A DNA stretch of 13,588 nucleotides, from assembly GCA_007118525.1 (NCBI GenBank), contig SKRK01000125.1:1-13588 (forward strand), given 5' to 3'. The notes beneath the pieces were generated by a model that was given only the letters and a program-made list of their open reading frames with translations, was not told the origin of the DNA and did not search any database. This DNA comes from Balneolaceae bacterium. GTDB lineage: Bacteria; Bacteroidota; Rhodothermia; Balneolales; Balneolaceae. The translations under genes and the position numbers were made by a program. Every line of letters begins with the position of its first letter. The first letter of the stretch is position 1. Shown here in pieces: positions 1 through 5,769 of this stretch.

Positions 1-431
1 ATGAGGAGCACATCTTTGACCGGCATGCTCAGTTTGTGAAAGATCTCGTTGAGGCGGGCGGATTAGCCGGTGTAGGGAGTCACGGCCAGTTACAGGGCCT
101 TGGGTATCATTGGGAGCTTTGGGCGATGCAGGCGGGCGATTTGAGTGAGCATGACGCTTTGAAAGTGGCTACCATTCACGGTGCCAAAGCGATCGGGCTT
201 TCAGGCGATCTGGGATCCATCGAAGCCGGCAAGCTGGCTGATCTTATTATACTAGACGAGAATCCGCTTGATAATATCAGAAACACCAACACTGTTCGGT
301 ACGTGATGAAAAACGGGCGCCTTTATGATGCTGATACCCTCGACGAGGTATACCCGCGAGAACGAAAGGCAAACAAAAATTGGTGGGTGGATGAGCCGGA
401 AAGCAGCTTACCGGGGATTAAGAGGGATTAA
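1..431 (+). CDS. Amidohydrolase, C-terminal part (imidazolonepropionase-like, TolB-associated type)
   Basis: Partial gene cut by the left edge; the first complete codon is at base 3, and 142 residues are visible before a TAA stop. A GTG at 36 is internal, because coding runs upstream without a break. The visible part holds the motif GSHGQLQGLGYHWELW, then A-x-K-A-I-G-L, G-D-L-G-S-I-E-A-G-K-L-A-D-L-I-I-L-D and N-P-L-D-N-I-R-N-T. These are the end of the metal-dependent TIM-barrel and the returning small beta domain of cyclic amidohydrolases. The HGQ...HWELW form is the one I associate with large exported proteins in which this domain follows TolB-like propeller repeats; the propeller would lie outside the window. 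Family membership is strong. Substrate is unknown: peptides and cyclic amides are both possible. It converges on the ABC ATPase gene with only 31 bp between stops. Confidence 0.85.
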   Translation, partial: EEHIFDRHAQFVKDLVEAGGLAGVGSHGQLQGLGYHWELWAMQAGDLSEHDALKVATIHGAKAIGLSGDLGSIEAGKLADLIILDENPLDNIRNTNTVRYVMKNGRLYDADTLDEVYPRERKANKNWWVDEPESSLPGIKRD

Positions 432-462
432 TTCAACTTAACGTGCTTCCTTCAGAATGGAA

Positions 463-1506
463 TCAGTTGAAGTTATCCAGCACAACCGCGGGCTCGAGGG
501 GTTTTACTACTACTTCGTCGTTGGGTTCAAATAAGATCCTGTTATCGGTATGCACGATGTATCTCTCTCCGCCACACTCAACATGATAGGTGATGTCGTG
601 GCCTTTGAACTCTCTTGCTATGATAATTCCTTTTTTAGAACCGTTTAGCGAACCATTCGGCTTTTCGATGGTAAGGTGTTCGGGCCGGATGGAACATGTA
701 ATCTGACCATGTGCCCTGCAATTCAGTTTCAGGCAGCCCAGGTTGGTGTGAATACAGTCGGCGTGATCAACATCTGCCTCAAAAAGGTTGGTTCGACCCA
801 AAAACTGTGCTACAAACCTGGTTTTGGGTTTATAATAGACCTCCTCCGGAGTTCCAATCTGTTCAATTTTCCCATTGTTCATTACCGCAATCCGGTCGGC
901 AAACGAGAGCGCTTCTTCCTGATCGTGAGTTACGAGCACGGCACTCATACCGGCTTTTTTAAGTATAGAACGCACCTCATTCCGGGTGGTTTCCCTCAGC
1001 ATAGCATCCAGGTTTGAGAAAGGCTCATCCAATAAAACCAGTTTCGGTTCTGGTGCAATGGCGCGGGCAAGTGCTACCCGCTGCTGCTGGCCGCCAGACA
1101 GCTCGGCAGGACTTCGATCTTTAAAATTACCCATGCCTGTTCTGCAGAGCACCTCTTCGGCAAAAACTTTTCGTTTAAATTTGGGAAGATCTGTGAGACC
1201 AAATGCCACATTATCAAGTGCCGACATGTGGGGAAAAAGCGCATAGTCCTGAAAAACAAATCCAATACCACGTTTTTGTGGGGCAACATGAGTATCTACA
1301 GATGATAAAACTTTATTGTCGAGTAAAACCTCACCACTATCCAGCTTTTCAAAGCCTGAAATGACACGCAGGGTTGTAGTTTTACCACACCCGCTCGGGC
1401 CTAAAAGAGCAAATATTTCATTTTCTCTTACTGAAAAAGCTACTCCCTGGACTACCGGGATATCTTTTTCAAATGATTTTTCAATATTTTTTACTTCCAG
1501 AAGCAT
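463..1506 (-). CDS. ABC transporter ATP-binding protein, FbpC/PotA-like (orphan)
   Basis: A 347-residue cytoplasmic ATPase that would power an importer by binding and hydrolysing ATP on the inner face of a permease. Visible motifs are Walker A GPSGCGKTTT (36-45), Q-loop Gln86, signature LSGGQ (136-140), Walker B LVLLDEP with Asp160/Glu161, D-loop SNLD (164-167) and switch His194. A C-terminal extension from about residue 235 carries GRTNLFEA and SIRPEHL, typical of the TOBE_2 domain in the CUT1/FbpC/PotA group. Length matches that group (about 350). The closest families import ferric iron, spermidine/putrescine, sulfate or molybdate; the sequence alone does not choose, though ferric iron (FbpC-like) fits best. 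No permease or binding-protein gene is adjacent: the flanking genes are on the other strand. The ATG at 1506 gives the canonical N-terminus M-L-L-E-V-K-N-I-E-K-S-F. Confidence 0.9.
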   Translation of the reverse strand: MLLEVKNIEKSFEKDIPVVQGVAFSVRENEIFALLGPSGCGKTTTLRVISGFEKLDSGEVLLDNKVLSSVDTHVAPQKRGIGFVFQDYALFPHMSALDNVAFGLTDLPKFKRKVFAEEVLCRTGMGNFKDRSPAELSGGQQQRVALARAIAPEPKLVLLDEPFSNLDAMLRETTRNEVRSILKKAGMSAVLVTHDQEEALSFADRIAVMNNGKIEQIGTPEEVYYKPKTRFVAQFLGRTNLFEADVDHADCIHTNLGCLKLNCRAHGQITCSIRPEHLTIEKPNGSLNGSKKGIIIAREFKGHDITYHVECGGERYIVHTDNRILFEPNDEVVVKPLEPAVVLDNFN

Positions 1507-1627
1507 TTAAATCACTTATATATGGGCTTAAAAAGAATTTTTTAACGCTTATTTAAATTCAGTCTATATAAACTAAGCATTTTTTCTCATCCTATAAAGC
1601 TATTTAAAAAGGAAAATGTTCAGATTG

Positions 1628-1658
1628 TTGTTAAAGAAGTGTGAAACATTTATGTTTT
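1628..1658 (+). promoter_or_regulatory. Possible promoter for the SPOR lipoprotein gene
   Basis: TTG at 1628-1630 and TATGTTTT at 1651-1658 resemble the Bacteroidota pair TTTG and TAnnTTTG (7 of 8 in the second box, spacer one base longer than ideal). The same bases also read as a weak sigma70 pair, TTGTTA-N17-TATGTT. A start near 1665 would give a leader of about 55 nt. This is inference from motif matching in AT-rich DNA, so false matches are likely. Confidence 0.3.
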
Positions 1659-1719
1659 CCTTATAAATATTATCACTGCATATGACTTTGGGTTACATTT
1701 AACATCAACTATCCCCTTT

Positions 1720-2205
1720 ATGAAAACCTCAATTATTTACATCTTAACCATCATGCTGGCCATCTCAATTTTACATGGGTGCGGCCCCAGTGATGAAGAG
1801 CTGAGAGAACAGGAACAAGCCAGGCAACAGGCTGTCCAGGATTCACTTCAGCTCGTATATGAACAACAAATGGCAGAGATGCGACAGGACAGCATCGAGC
1901 AGGCACGTCTTGCAGAAATTGCTGAAGAAGAAGCACGAGCACGTATTGAATATGTTGCCGACGGCCCTTATACCCTTCAGATCGAATCCTGGAGATCAAA
2001 GGATAAAGCTGAAGCCCGGGCTCAGCAATGGAAAGAGATGGGTTTCGAAAATACATATGTACGGGAATTCGGGTCTGAAGAGACCGGAGATCTTTGGTAT
2101 CGTGTGCGAATCGGGCGATTTGCAACTTCTGACCATGCCAATAATTTAAAAGAGAAACTTAGCGAAGAGTATGAGACCGATTCATGGGTTTCAAGGGTTG
2201 GTTGA
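1720..2205 (+). CDS. SPOR-domain lipoprotein
   Basis: A 161-residue exported protein. Residues 1-20 are a lipoprotein signal peptide with lipobox L-H-G-C, so Cys21 would be lipidated. Residues 24-75 are rich in Glu, Gln, Arg and Ala with few hydrophobic breaks and probably form a helical or coiled-coil stalk. Residues 82-160 form a SPOR domain: Y-T-L-Q-I-E-S-W, a helix with A-E-A-R-A-Q-Q-W, then L-W-Y-R-V-R-I-G-R-F and a second helix N-N-L-K-E-K-L. SPOR domains bind peptidoglycan strands stripped of stem peptides, as found at division septa, so a role in cell-wall remodelling or division is likely. The transcript is apparently monocistronic: it ends 22 bp before a strong terminator. Paralogues are common in this group, so I do not assign a name. 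Confidence 0.85.
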   Translation: MKTSIIYILTIMLAISILHGCGPSDEELREQEQARQQAVQDSLQLVYEQQMAEMRQDSIEQARLAEIAEEEARARIEYVADGPYTLQIESWRSKDKAEARAQQWKEMGFENTYVREFGSEETGDLWYRVRIGRFATSDHANNLKEKLSEEYETDSWVSRVG

Positions 2206-2227
2206 TTTTTAAAAACCATTCTAAAAT

Positions 2228-2263
2228 AAAAAAGCTTCTGAAAGTACATTCAGAAGCTTTTTT
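2228..2263. terminator. Bidirectional intrinsic terminator
   Basis: A perfect 15-bp inverted repeat: AAAAAAGCTTCTGAA at 2228-2242, a 6-nt loop, and the complementary arm at 2249-2263. The A-tract on the left and T-tract on the right let the same hairpin stop transcription from both sides. It lies exactly between the convergent SPOR gene and outer-membrane barrel gene. Confidence 0.93.
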
Positions 2264-2285
2264 AATTTCAGGTAAGAATCACGTT

Positions 2286-2831
2286 TTAAAATCGAAGATT
2301 AATACCCACTGCAAACCGGCCTACGTTATCAAAAGAGATTTCATCGGTTCCGGTTAGCCTTGTTATTCGGTATTCAATAAAGGGATTTAATAATGGCAAT
2401 AATCTAAGTTCTGCACCACCAAATCCATTCCAGTAGAAATTGCTTTCGTTAAAACTTTCGCTAGGGGCATCCGAATCAAAATCAAATGTTTCTGAACCTA
2501 TGCCAAATCCAACATAGGGCTTAATCATTGCTATTTTGACGCCGGCTGTTAACGCCAGTCCGAAATCATAGGCCTGGATCTCCCTGTCGAAGGTGACACC
2601 ACCGGTTGTTGCGCTGCTGGTTTCATTAAAAAAGCTGAAGTGGGCTCGCATGTCAAAATCTACAATGGGTACGCTATTCAGAATTCCGCGCTCAACCCTG
2701 AGGCCAAATCCGTTTGTAGGATCTTCATTTCTTACTTCATAACTCGCTCCGATCGACCATTGAGCCGTCGCTGATTCGGTTAATGGGAACAGAAAACAGG
2801 CTGCTGTGATAATAAATATTATTTTCTTCAT
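2286..2831 (-). CDS. Small outer-membrane beta-barrel protein
   Basis: The open frame begins at 2879, but I place the start at the ATG at 2829-2831. There the product begins M-K-K-I-I-F-I-I-T-A-A-C, a standard Sec signal peptide with likely cleavage after A-T-A (residue 23), leaving a mature protein of about 158 residues; the upstream start would add 16 polar residues ahead of the signal. The mature part alternates short amphipathic strands (for example WSIGASYEV, GFGLRVERG, YDFGLALTAGVKI, KPYVGFGIGSETF, FYWNGFGGAELRLL, NPFIEYRITRL) with turns. It ends in R-F-A-V-G-I-N-L-R-F, whose terminal Phe is the usual BAM recognition signature. It fits an eight-stranded OmpA/OmpX-like porin-family barrel. 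No function can be read: such proteins are structural, adhesive or channel-forming. It has its own transcript, convergent with the SPOR gene. Confidence 0.8.
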   Translation of the reverse strand: MKKIIFIITAACFLFPLTESATAQWSIGASYEVRNEDPTNGFGLRVERGILNSVPIVDFDMRAHFSFFNETSSATTGGVTFDREIQAYDFGLALTAGVKIAMIKPYVGFGIGSETFDFDSDAPSESFNESNFYWNGFGGAELRLLPLLNPFIEYRITRLTGTDEISFDNVGRFAVGINLRF

Positions 2832-2963
2832 GATATTATTTGGCTTGTTACTATTAATATAAAGTGTGGAAGTTAACACAATTAGCTTTCAGAACAATAG
2901 CACAAAATTTGATCGTAACTCACGATTATTTTGTAGTTTATGCGCAATTAGATAACTCATACA

Positions 2964-2976
2964 TGACAACTTGTCA
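2964..2976. repeat. 13-bp palindrome, possible operator
   Basis: TGACAA-C-TTGTCA, perfect arms of 6 with one central base. It is nested inside a wider pair, TAGAT (2949-2953) and ATCTA (2977-2981). On the minus strand, the bases read from 2977 to 2972 match the sigma70 -35 box TTGACA, so it may mark the barrel-gene promoter; no good -10 was found at the right distance. Confidence 0.35.
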
Positions 2977-3018
2977 ATCTATTAAATCTACCTTTTTCTA
3001 CTTCTTTAGTTCCATATA

Positions 3019-3039
3019 AACATATTCTAAGAATATGTT
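3019..3039. repeat. 21-bp perfect palindrome, probable operator
   Basis: Arms AACATATTCT (3019-3028) and AGAATATGTT (3030-3039) around a single central A. Ten perfectly paired bases with a one-base centre cannot form a stable hairpin loop, so a binding site for a dimeric regulator is the better reading. It overlaps the -35 position of the promoter-like pair at 3038-3067. Confidence 0.5.
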
Positions 3040-3067
3040 GTGGATTTACGATCATTTTTACTAATAT
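3038..3067 (+). promoter_or_regulatory. Possible promoter for a short transcript
   Basis: TTGTGG at 3038-3043 and TAATAT at 3062-3067, spacer 18, match 4 of 6 bases in each sigma70 box. The site is supported mainly by position: it abuts the 21-bp palindrome upstream and is followed about 40 bp later by a complete terminator. It does not match the Bacteroidota TAnnTTTG form. Confidence 0.25.
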
Positions 3068-3072
3068 TAATT

Positions 3073-3143
3073 GCGCTCAAGTAGCGTCTCTCTTGATGAA
3101 TAGTCAGGGCATCACATCGGATACGTGTGATGCCTTCTTTTTT
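3073..3143 (+). ncRNA. Candidate small RNA or attenuated leader
   Basis: About 70 nt between a promoter-like pair and an intrinsic terminator, with no coding gene. It can fold a 5' hairpin (CGCT 3074-3077 with AGCG 3083-3086) or the alternative TCAAG (3077-3081) with CTTGA (3092-3096), followed by the terminator stem. No match to a known RNA family was recognised. It could instead be an attenuator in a longer leader of the STAS operon, or a leftover terminator of a lost gene. Confidence 0.3.
3108..3143 (+). terminator. Intrinsic terminator with no upstream gene
   Basis: Stem GGCATCACA (3108-3116) with TGTGATGCC (3126-3134), a 9-nt loop, then TTCTTTTTT to 3143. This is a perfect 9-bp stem followed by a U-tract on the plus strand. 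The nearest plus-strand gene upstream ends at 2205 and already has its own terminator, so this one serves an unlisted transcript or insulates or attenuates the operon starting at 3239. Confidence 0.8.
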
Positions 3144-3175
3144 GAAACCTCTCGTTTCATTTTTCGTATTCAATA

Positions 3176-3206
3176 TTTGCTCTAGCCCTTCTAACCTCTA
3201 TATTTG
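3176..3206 (+). promoter_or_regulatory. Bacteroidota-type promoter of the partner-switch operon
   Basis: TTTG (3176-3179), a 19-base spacer, then TATATTTG (3199-3206). This is an exact match to the Bacteroides consensus TTTG-N19-TAnnTTTG recognised by the primary sigma of that phylum. Transcription would begin near 3212, leaving a leader of about 27 nt before the STAS gene. It lies downstream of the orphan terminator, so it escapes any attenuation there. Confidence 0.65.
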
Positions 3207-3238
3207 ATATCAACCAATTTAACAAAAGCTACAGAGCG

Positions 3239-3592
3239 ATGAATACCTTTAAGATAAACCACCGCACATCATCGGGATATGATGTACTGGACCTGTATGG
3301 CGAATTAGATGCCCATACAGCTTCTCAGCTCGAAGACTCACTCAAGTTGCTTATAGACAGCCAGAAATCAAATATCATCGTGAATTGCAAAGATCTCGAT
3401 TACATAGCAAGTGCAGGACTGGGTGTATTTATGGCCTATATTGAAGACGTGCGAAGCAGCGGAGGTGACATCAAACTTACCAATATGAATGACAAAGTTT
3501 ACAATGTGTTTGACCTTCTTGGATTTCCAACACTTTACGACATTCTCGATGATGAGAGCGATGCCATAAATAAATTTTTATCCGAAGCTTAA
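3239..3592 (+). CDS. STAS-domain anti-sigma factor antagonist (RsbV/SpoIIAA type)
   Basis: A 117-residue single STAS domain, the usual length. It has the N-terminal strand, Y-D-V-L-D-L-Y-G-E-L-D-A (the conserved G-x-x-D turn), the strand I-I-V-N-C-K-D-L-D-Y-I and the loop A-S-A-G-L-G-V-F, in which Ser58 is the predicted phosphorylation site, at the same number as in B. subtilis SpoIIAA. In partner switching the unphosphorylated protein binds the cognate kinase and frees that kinase's target; phosphorylation of this Ser cancels it. It is the first gene of a three-gene operon, 9 bp ahead of the kinase gene, with the phosphatase expected to reactivate it following. Role by family and context is strong; the physiological output is unknown. 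Confidence 0.92.
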   Translation: MNTFKINHRTSSGYDVLDLYGELDAHTASQLEDSLKLLIDSQKSNIIVNCKDLDYIASAGLGVFMAYIEDVRSSGGDIKLTNMNDKVYNVFDLLGFPTLYDILDDESDAINKFLSEA

Positions 3593-3601
3593 ACGCTCAT
3601 T

Positions 3602-4024
3602 TTGGACAACATAACCACATATCAGATCACAGTGGCTGCTTCCACCAAGAACCTGGCAAAGGTAAGAGAATTTATCTCGGAGCATGCCACTTCTGAAGGA
3701 TTCTCACCCCAAACCGTGGCCGATTTGTGCCTTGCCGTTGATGAAGCCTATACCAATATTATTAAGCATGCCTATAAATTTGATGCATCCAAGAGTGTAA
3801 AAATCGACCTTGAGTTTGATGACCAAAAGCTAAGTGTACGCCTGAGGGATAAGGGTGAAAGCTTCAATGAGGATAAATACGTAATGCCGGATATCAGCGA
3901 ACAGATCAAGAATAAGCGAAGAGGCGGTATGGGAATATATCTGATGAAAAAATTAATGGATAAGGTTACCTACGATACCTCCGGTAGTGAGAACGAAATT
4001 ATAATGTTAAAAAAAAGGGAATAA
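3602..4024 (+). CDS. Anti-sigma-type serine kinase (RsbW/SpoIIAB-like HATPase)
   Basis: A 140-residue GHKL ATPase. The N-box is D-L-C-L-A-V-D-E-A-Y-T-N-I-I-K-H-A-Y with Glu48 and Asn52 (Mg-binding); the G1 box is D-K-G (83-85); the G2 box is R-R-G-G-M-G-I-Y-L-M (106-115). It should phosphorylate the upstream STAS protein and alternately bind a target. I use the TTG at 3602: an in-frame stop lies at 3590-3592, no in-frame ATG precedes the conserved first strand I-T-V-A-A-S, and later starts would truncate it. A rare start codon plus a 9-bp gap from the STAS stop suggests translation coupled to that gene. SpoIIAB and RsbW sequester sigma factors, but no sigma gene is adjacent, so the target here is unidentified. 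Confidence 0.9.
   Translation: MDNITTYQITVAASTKNLAKVREFISEHATSEGFSPQTVADLCLAVDEAYTNIIKHAYKFDASKSVKIDLEFDDQKLSVRLRDKGESFNEDKYVMPDISEQIKNKRRGGMGIYLMKKLMDKVTYDTSGSENEIIMLKKRE
4015..4020 (+). promoter_or_regulatory. Ribosome binding site supporting the GTG start of the phosphatase gene
   Basis: AAGGGA ends 9 bases before the GTG at 4030 and lies inside the last codons of the kinase gene. It is one of the few purine-rich Shine-Dalgarno-like sites in this window at a usable distance, and it supports GTG 4030 over an upstream extension. Confidence 0.5.
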
Positions 4025-4029
4025 CTGTT

Positions 4030-5769
4030 GTGAGCCAATCCGCATCAAATGATGAGTTGCAGACCCGGTTTGAATTAAAAACCGTTTTGGAAACCAGTCG
4101 CATGTTGATTGAGTCGAGAAAAAGTGATTTTGTTCTCAACAACCTTCTTTTAATTGTGATGGGTAAGCTTCTCACAACCAAAGCTGCCATTCTGCTGCAC
4201 AATCCCGGACGCCGGGATAATTATACACTCCAAAAGGCACGAGGCGTTACCAGGTTCAGTGAGGGAGATTCACTGCGTTTTGAATTGGATCCTAATCAAA
4301 AAAAACATCCCCACTTCTATTATCGGGATTATTCAGATTCGATTCCCCCATTGATTGACAACATGGAAAACACCCTCTTTTTTCCATTGAGGACAAGTAA
4401 TCATCATCTCGGGTTTTTGTTTATTGATAAAAAGGCAACCGGAAAGCCCTATACAGAACATGAGCTGGAGTTTGTGGAAAGCCTGTGCATCATCTCTTCT
4501 GTTGCCATAGCCAATTCGCAACTTTTCGATGAACTAAAAGCGACCAACCGGAAACTGGACCGTCGTATTCATGAGCTGAATACACTTTTTGATCTCTCAA
4601 AAGAGTTTAATCTGCTCGCAGATCGAAATAAGATTACTCAAATCTTTAAGTTTGCTTTGTTGGGGCAGCTCTTTGTGCGCACCTTTTTTCTTATTTACAA
4701 AACGCCGGAAAAGCTTTCACTGTTGGTGTCGAGCGGGTTAACAACTTCACCAAATAAGATCGAGATCGATTCAATTTTTGAGGAGTGCCCGGTAGATGTT
4801 CTGCCTATTGAAGAGGATTGTCTGGAAAGGCACCCCACACTCAAAAAGAATGAAATTGCCCATCTGATTGGAATATCCATTCAAAATGAAAAAGTGGCGG
4901 TTATTGGAGTTGGAGAGAGAGTTAATGGAGAACCATTTACTGAAACAGATTTTAATTTCCTTAAATCCCTTTGTAATCTGGCCATTGTATCTATTCAAAA
5001 AACATTCTTTATTGAAGATCGGATCGACAAAGAGAGGATGGAGGAGGAGCTCTCTATTGCTAAATCCATTCAGCAGGGTTTACTGCCCAATCCTGTACCA
5101 AAAATTCCGGGCATAGATCTTGCCGCTCAAACCATCTCATCACACGCAGTGGGCGGGGATTATTTCGATGTGGCAACTGCACCCGATAATAATACAATTT
5201 TTGCTATTGCTGACGTAACCGGTAAAGGTGTGCCGGCAGCACTGCTCATGGCAAATCTGCAATCAATGTTACATGTACTGTTGCCGGTAGATATTACACT
5301 CGCAGAAGCCACGGAAAGGATCAATAACATCATTTTCAGAAATACACCCAGCGATAAATTCATCACTTTTTTCTGGGGTAAGTATATTCACAAACAGAGC
5401 ATTTTCAGATATGTAAATGCAGGCCATAATCCTCCACTGCTGCTGCGAAAAGATACAGATCTCTTTGAAGAACTTGGTGATGGAGGATTGCTTTTAGGTG
5501 CTCTTGAATCGATGACACCATATGAACAAACTGATATAAATTTAAACGCCGGCGATCTGCTGGTATGCTATACAGACGGTGTTAATGAGGCTATGGAGAG
5601 TATCCGACAGGAAGAGTATGGAGAAGAGAGACTGATGGAGTGTATTCGCTTGAACCGGGAGAAAACTTCACGGCAAATACTTGAAGCAATCGTAAAAGAT
5701 GTAAGAAATTTCGCGGATGGTTCTCTTCAAGACGACCTGACACTGCTTATCATTAAGGCCGACGGTTGA
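4030..5769 (+). CDS. GAF-regulated PP2C/SpoIIE-type serine phosphatase (RsbU-like)
   Basis: A 579-residue cytoplasmic protein with no membrane segment. Two GAF-like sensor domains are visible at about 20-165 and 196-325 (the ends V-E-S-L-C-I-I-S-S-V-A-I-A-N-S and L-K-S-L-C-N-L-A-I-V-S-I are typical). They are joined by a helix at about 168-195, and a signalling helix E-E-E-L-S-I-A-K-S-I-Q-Q-G-L-L-P leads into the PP2C domain. Catalytic metal ligands are in place: G-G-D-Y-F-D (Asp377), I-A-D-V-T-G-K-G (Asp395), Y-T-D-G (Asp516) and Q-D-D-L-T (Asp568/Asp569), with N-A-G-H-N-P-P between. It should dephosphorylate the STAS protein when the GAF domains bind a ligand or partner, turning the switch on. 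GTG start, 5 bp after the kinase stop; last gene of the operon. Its 3' end overlaps the convergent transglycosylase gene by 17 bp. The GAF ligand cannot be read. Confidence 0.93.
   Translation: MSQSASNDELQTRFELKTVLETSRMLIESRKSDFVLNNLLLIVMGKLLTTKAAILLHNPGRRDNYTLQKARGVTRFSEGDSLRFELDPNQKKHPHFYYRDYSDSIPPLIDNMENTLFFPLRTSNHHLGFLFIDKKATGKPYTEHELEFVESLCIISSVAIANSQLFDELKATNRKLDRRIHELNTLFDLSKEFNLLADRNKITQIFKFALLGQLFVRTFFLIYKTPEKLSLLVSSGLTTSPNKIEIDSIFEECPVDVLPIEEDCLERHPTLKKNEIAHLIGISIQNEKVAVIGVGERVNGEPFTETDFNFLKSLCNLAIVSIQKTFFIEDRIDKERMEEELSIAKSIQQGLLPNPVPKIPGIDLAAQTISSHAVGGDYFDVATAPDNNTIFAIADVTGKGVPAALLMANLQSMLHVLLPVDITLAEATERINNIIFRNTPSDKFITFFWGKYIHKQSIFRYVNAGHNPPLLLRKDTDLFEELGDGGLLLGALESMTPYEQTDINLNAGDLLVCYTDGVNEAMESIRQEEYGEERLMECIRLNREKTSRQILEAIVKDVRNFADGSLQDDLTLLIIKADG

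Larger units (their letters stand above)
2832..3238. other. Intergenic region with palindromes, orphan terminator and promoter
   Basis: A 407-bp gap between divergently transcribed genes (barrel gene leftwards, partner-switch operon rightwards). It is AT-rich and holds no convincing gene. It contains a 5-bp inverted repeat ATCGT/ACGAT (2912-2926), two perfect palindromes, a promoter-like pair followed by a complete intrinsic terminator, and a strong Bacteroidota-type promoter close to the operon; most are listed separately. Confidence 0.6.

Noticed and set aside
431..471. Inverted repeat TTCAACT/AGTTGAA (432-438 and 465-471) between the convergent amidohydrolase and ABC ATPase genes, as a terminator
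   Set aside because: The loop is 26 bases, the inner pairing is only 4 bp, no T-tract follows, and the right arm lies inside the ATPase coding end.
676..1017. Long open frame opposite the ABC ATPase gene
   Set aside because: It is antisense to strongly conserved ATPase motifs and has no recognisable protein features; the same holds for the open frames opposite the RND permease, the adaptor and the transglycosylase.
2963..3019. 18-codon open frame beginning at an ATG
   Set aside because: Short, Phe/Ser-rich, no ribosome binding site, and its start overlaps a palindrome; no support for translation.
3096..3185. 29-codon open frame running through the orphan terminator
   Set aside because: It would be translated across a perfect terminator stem and U-tract; no ribosome binding site or recognisable features.
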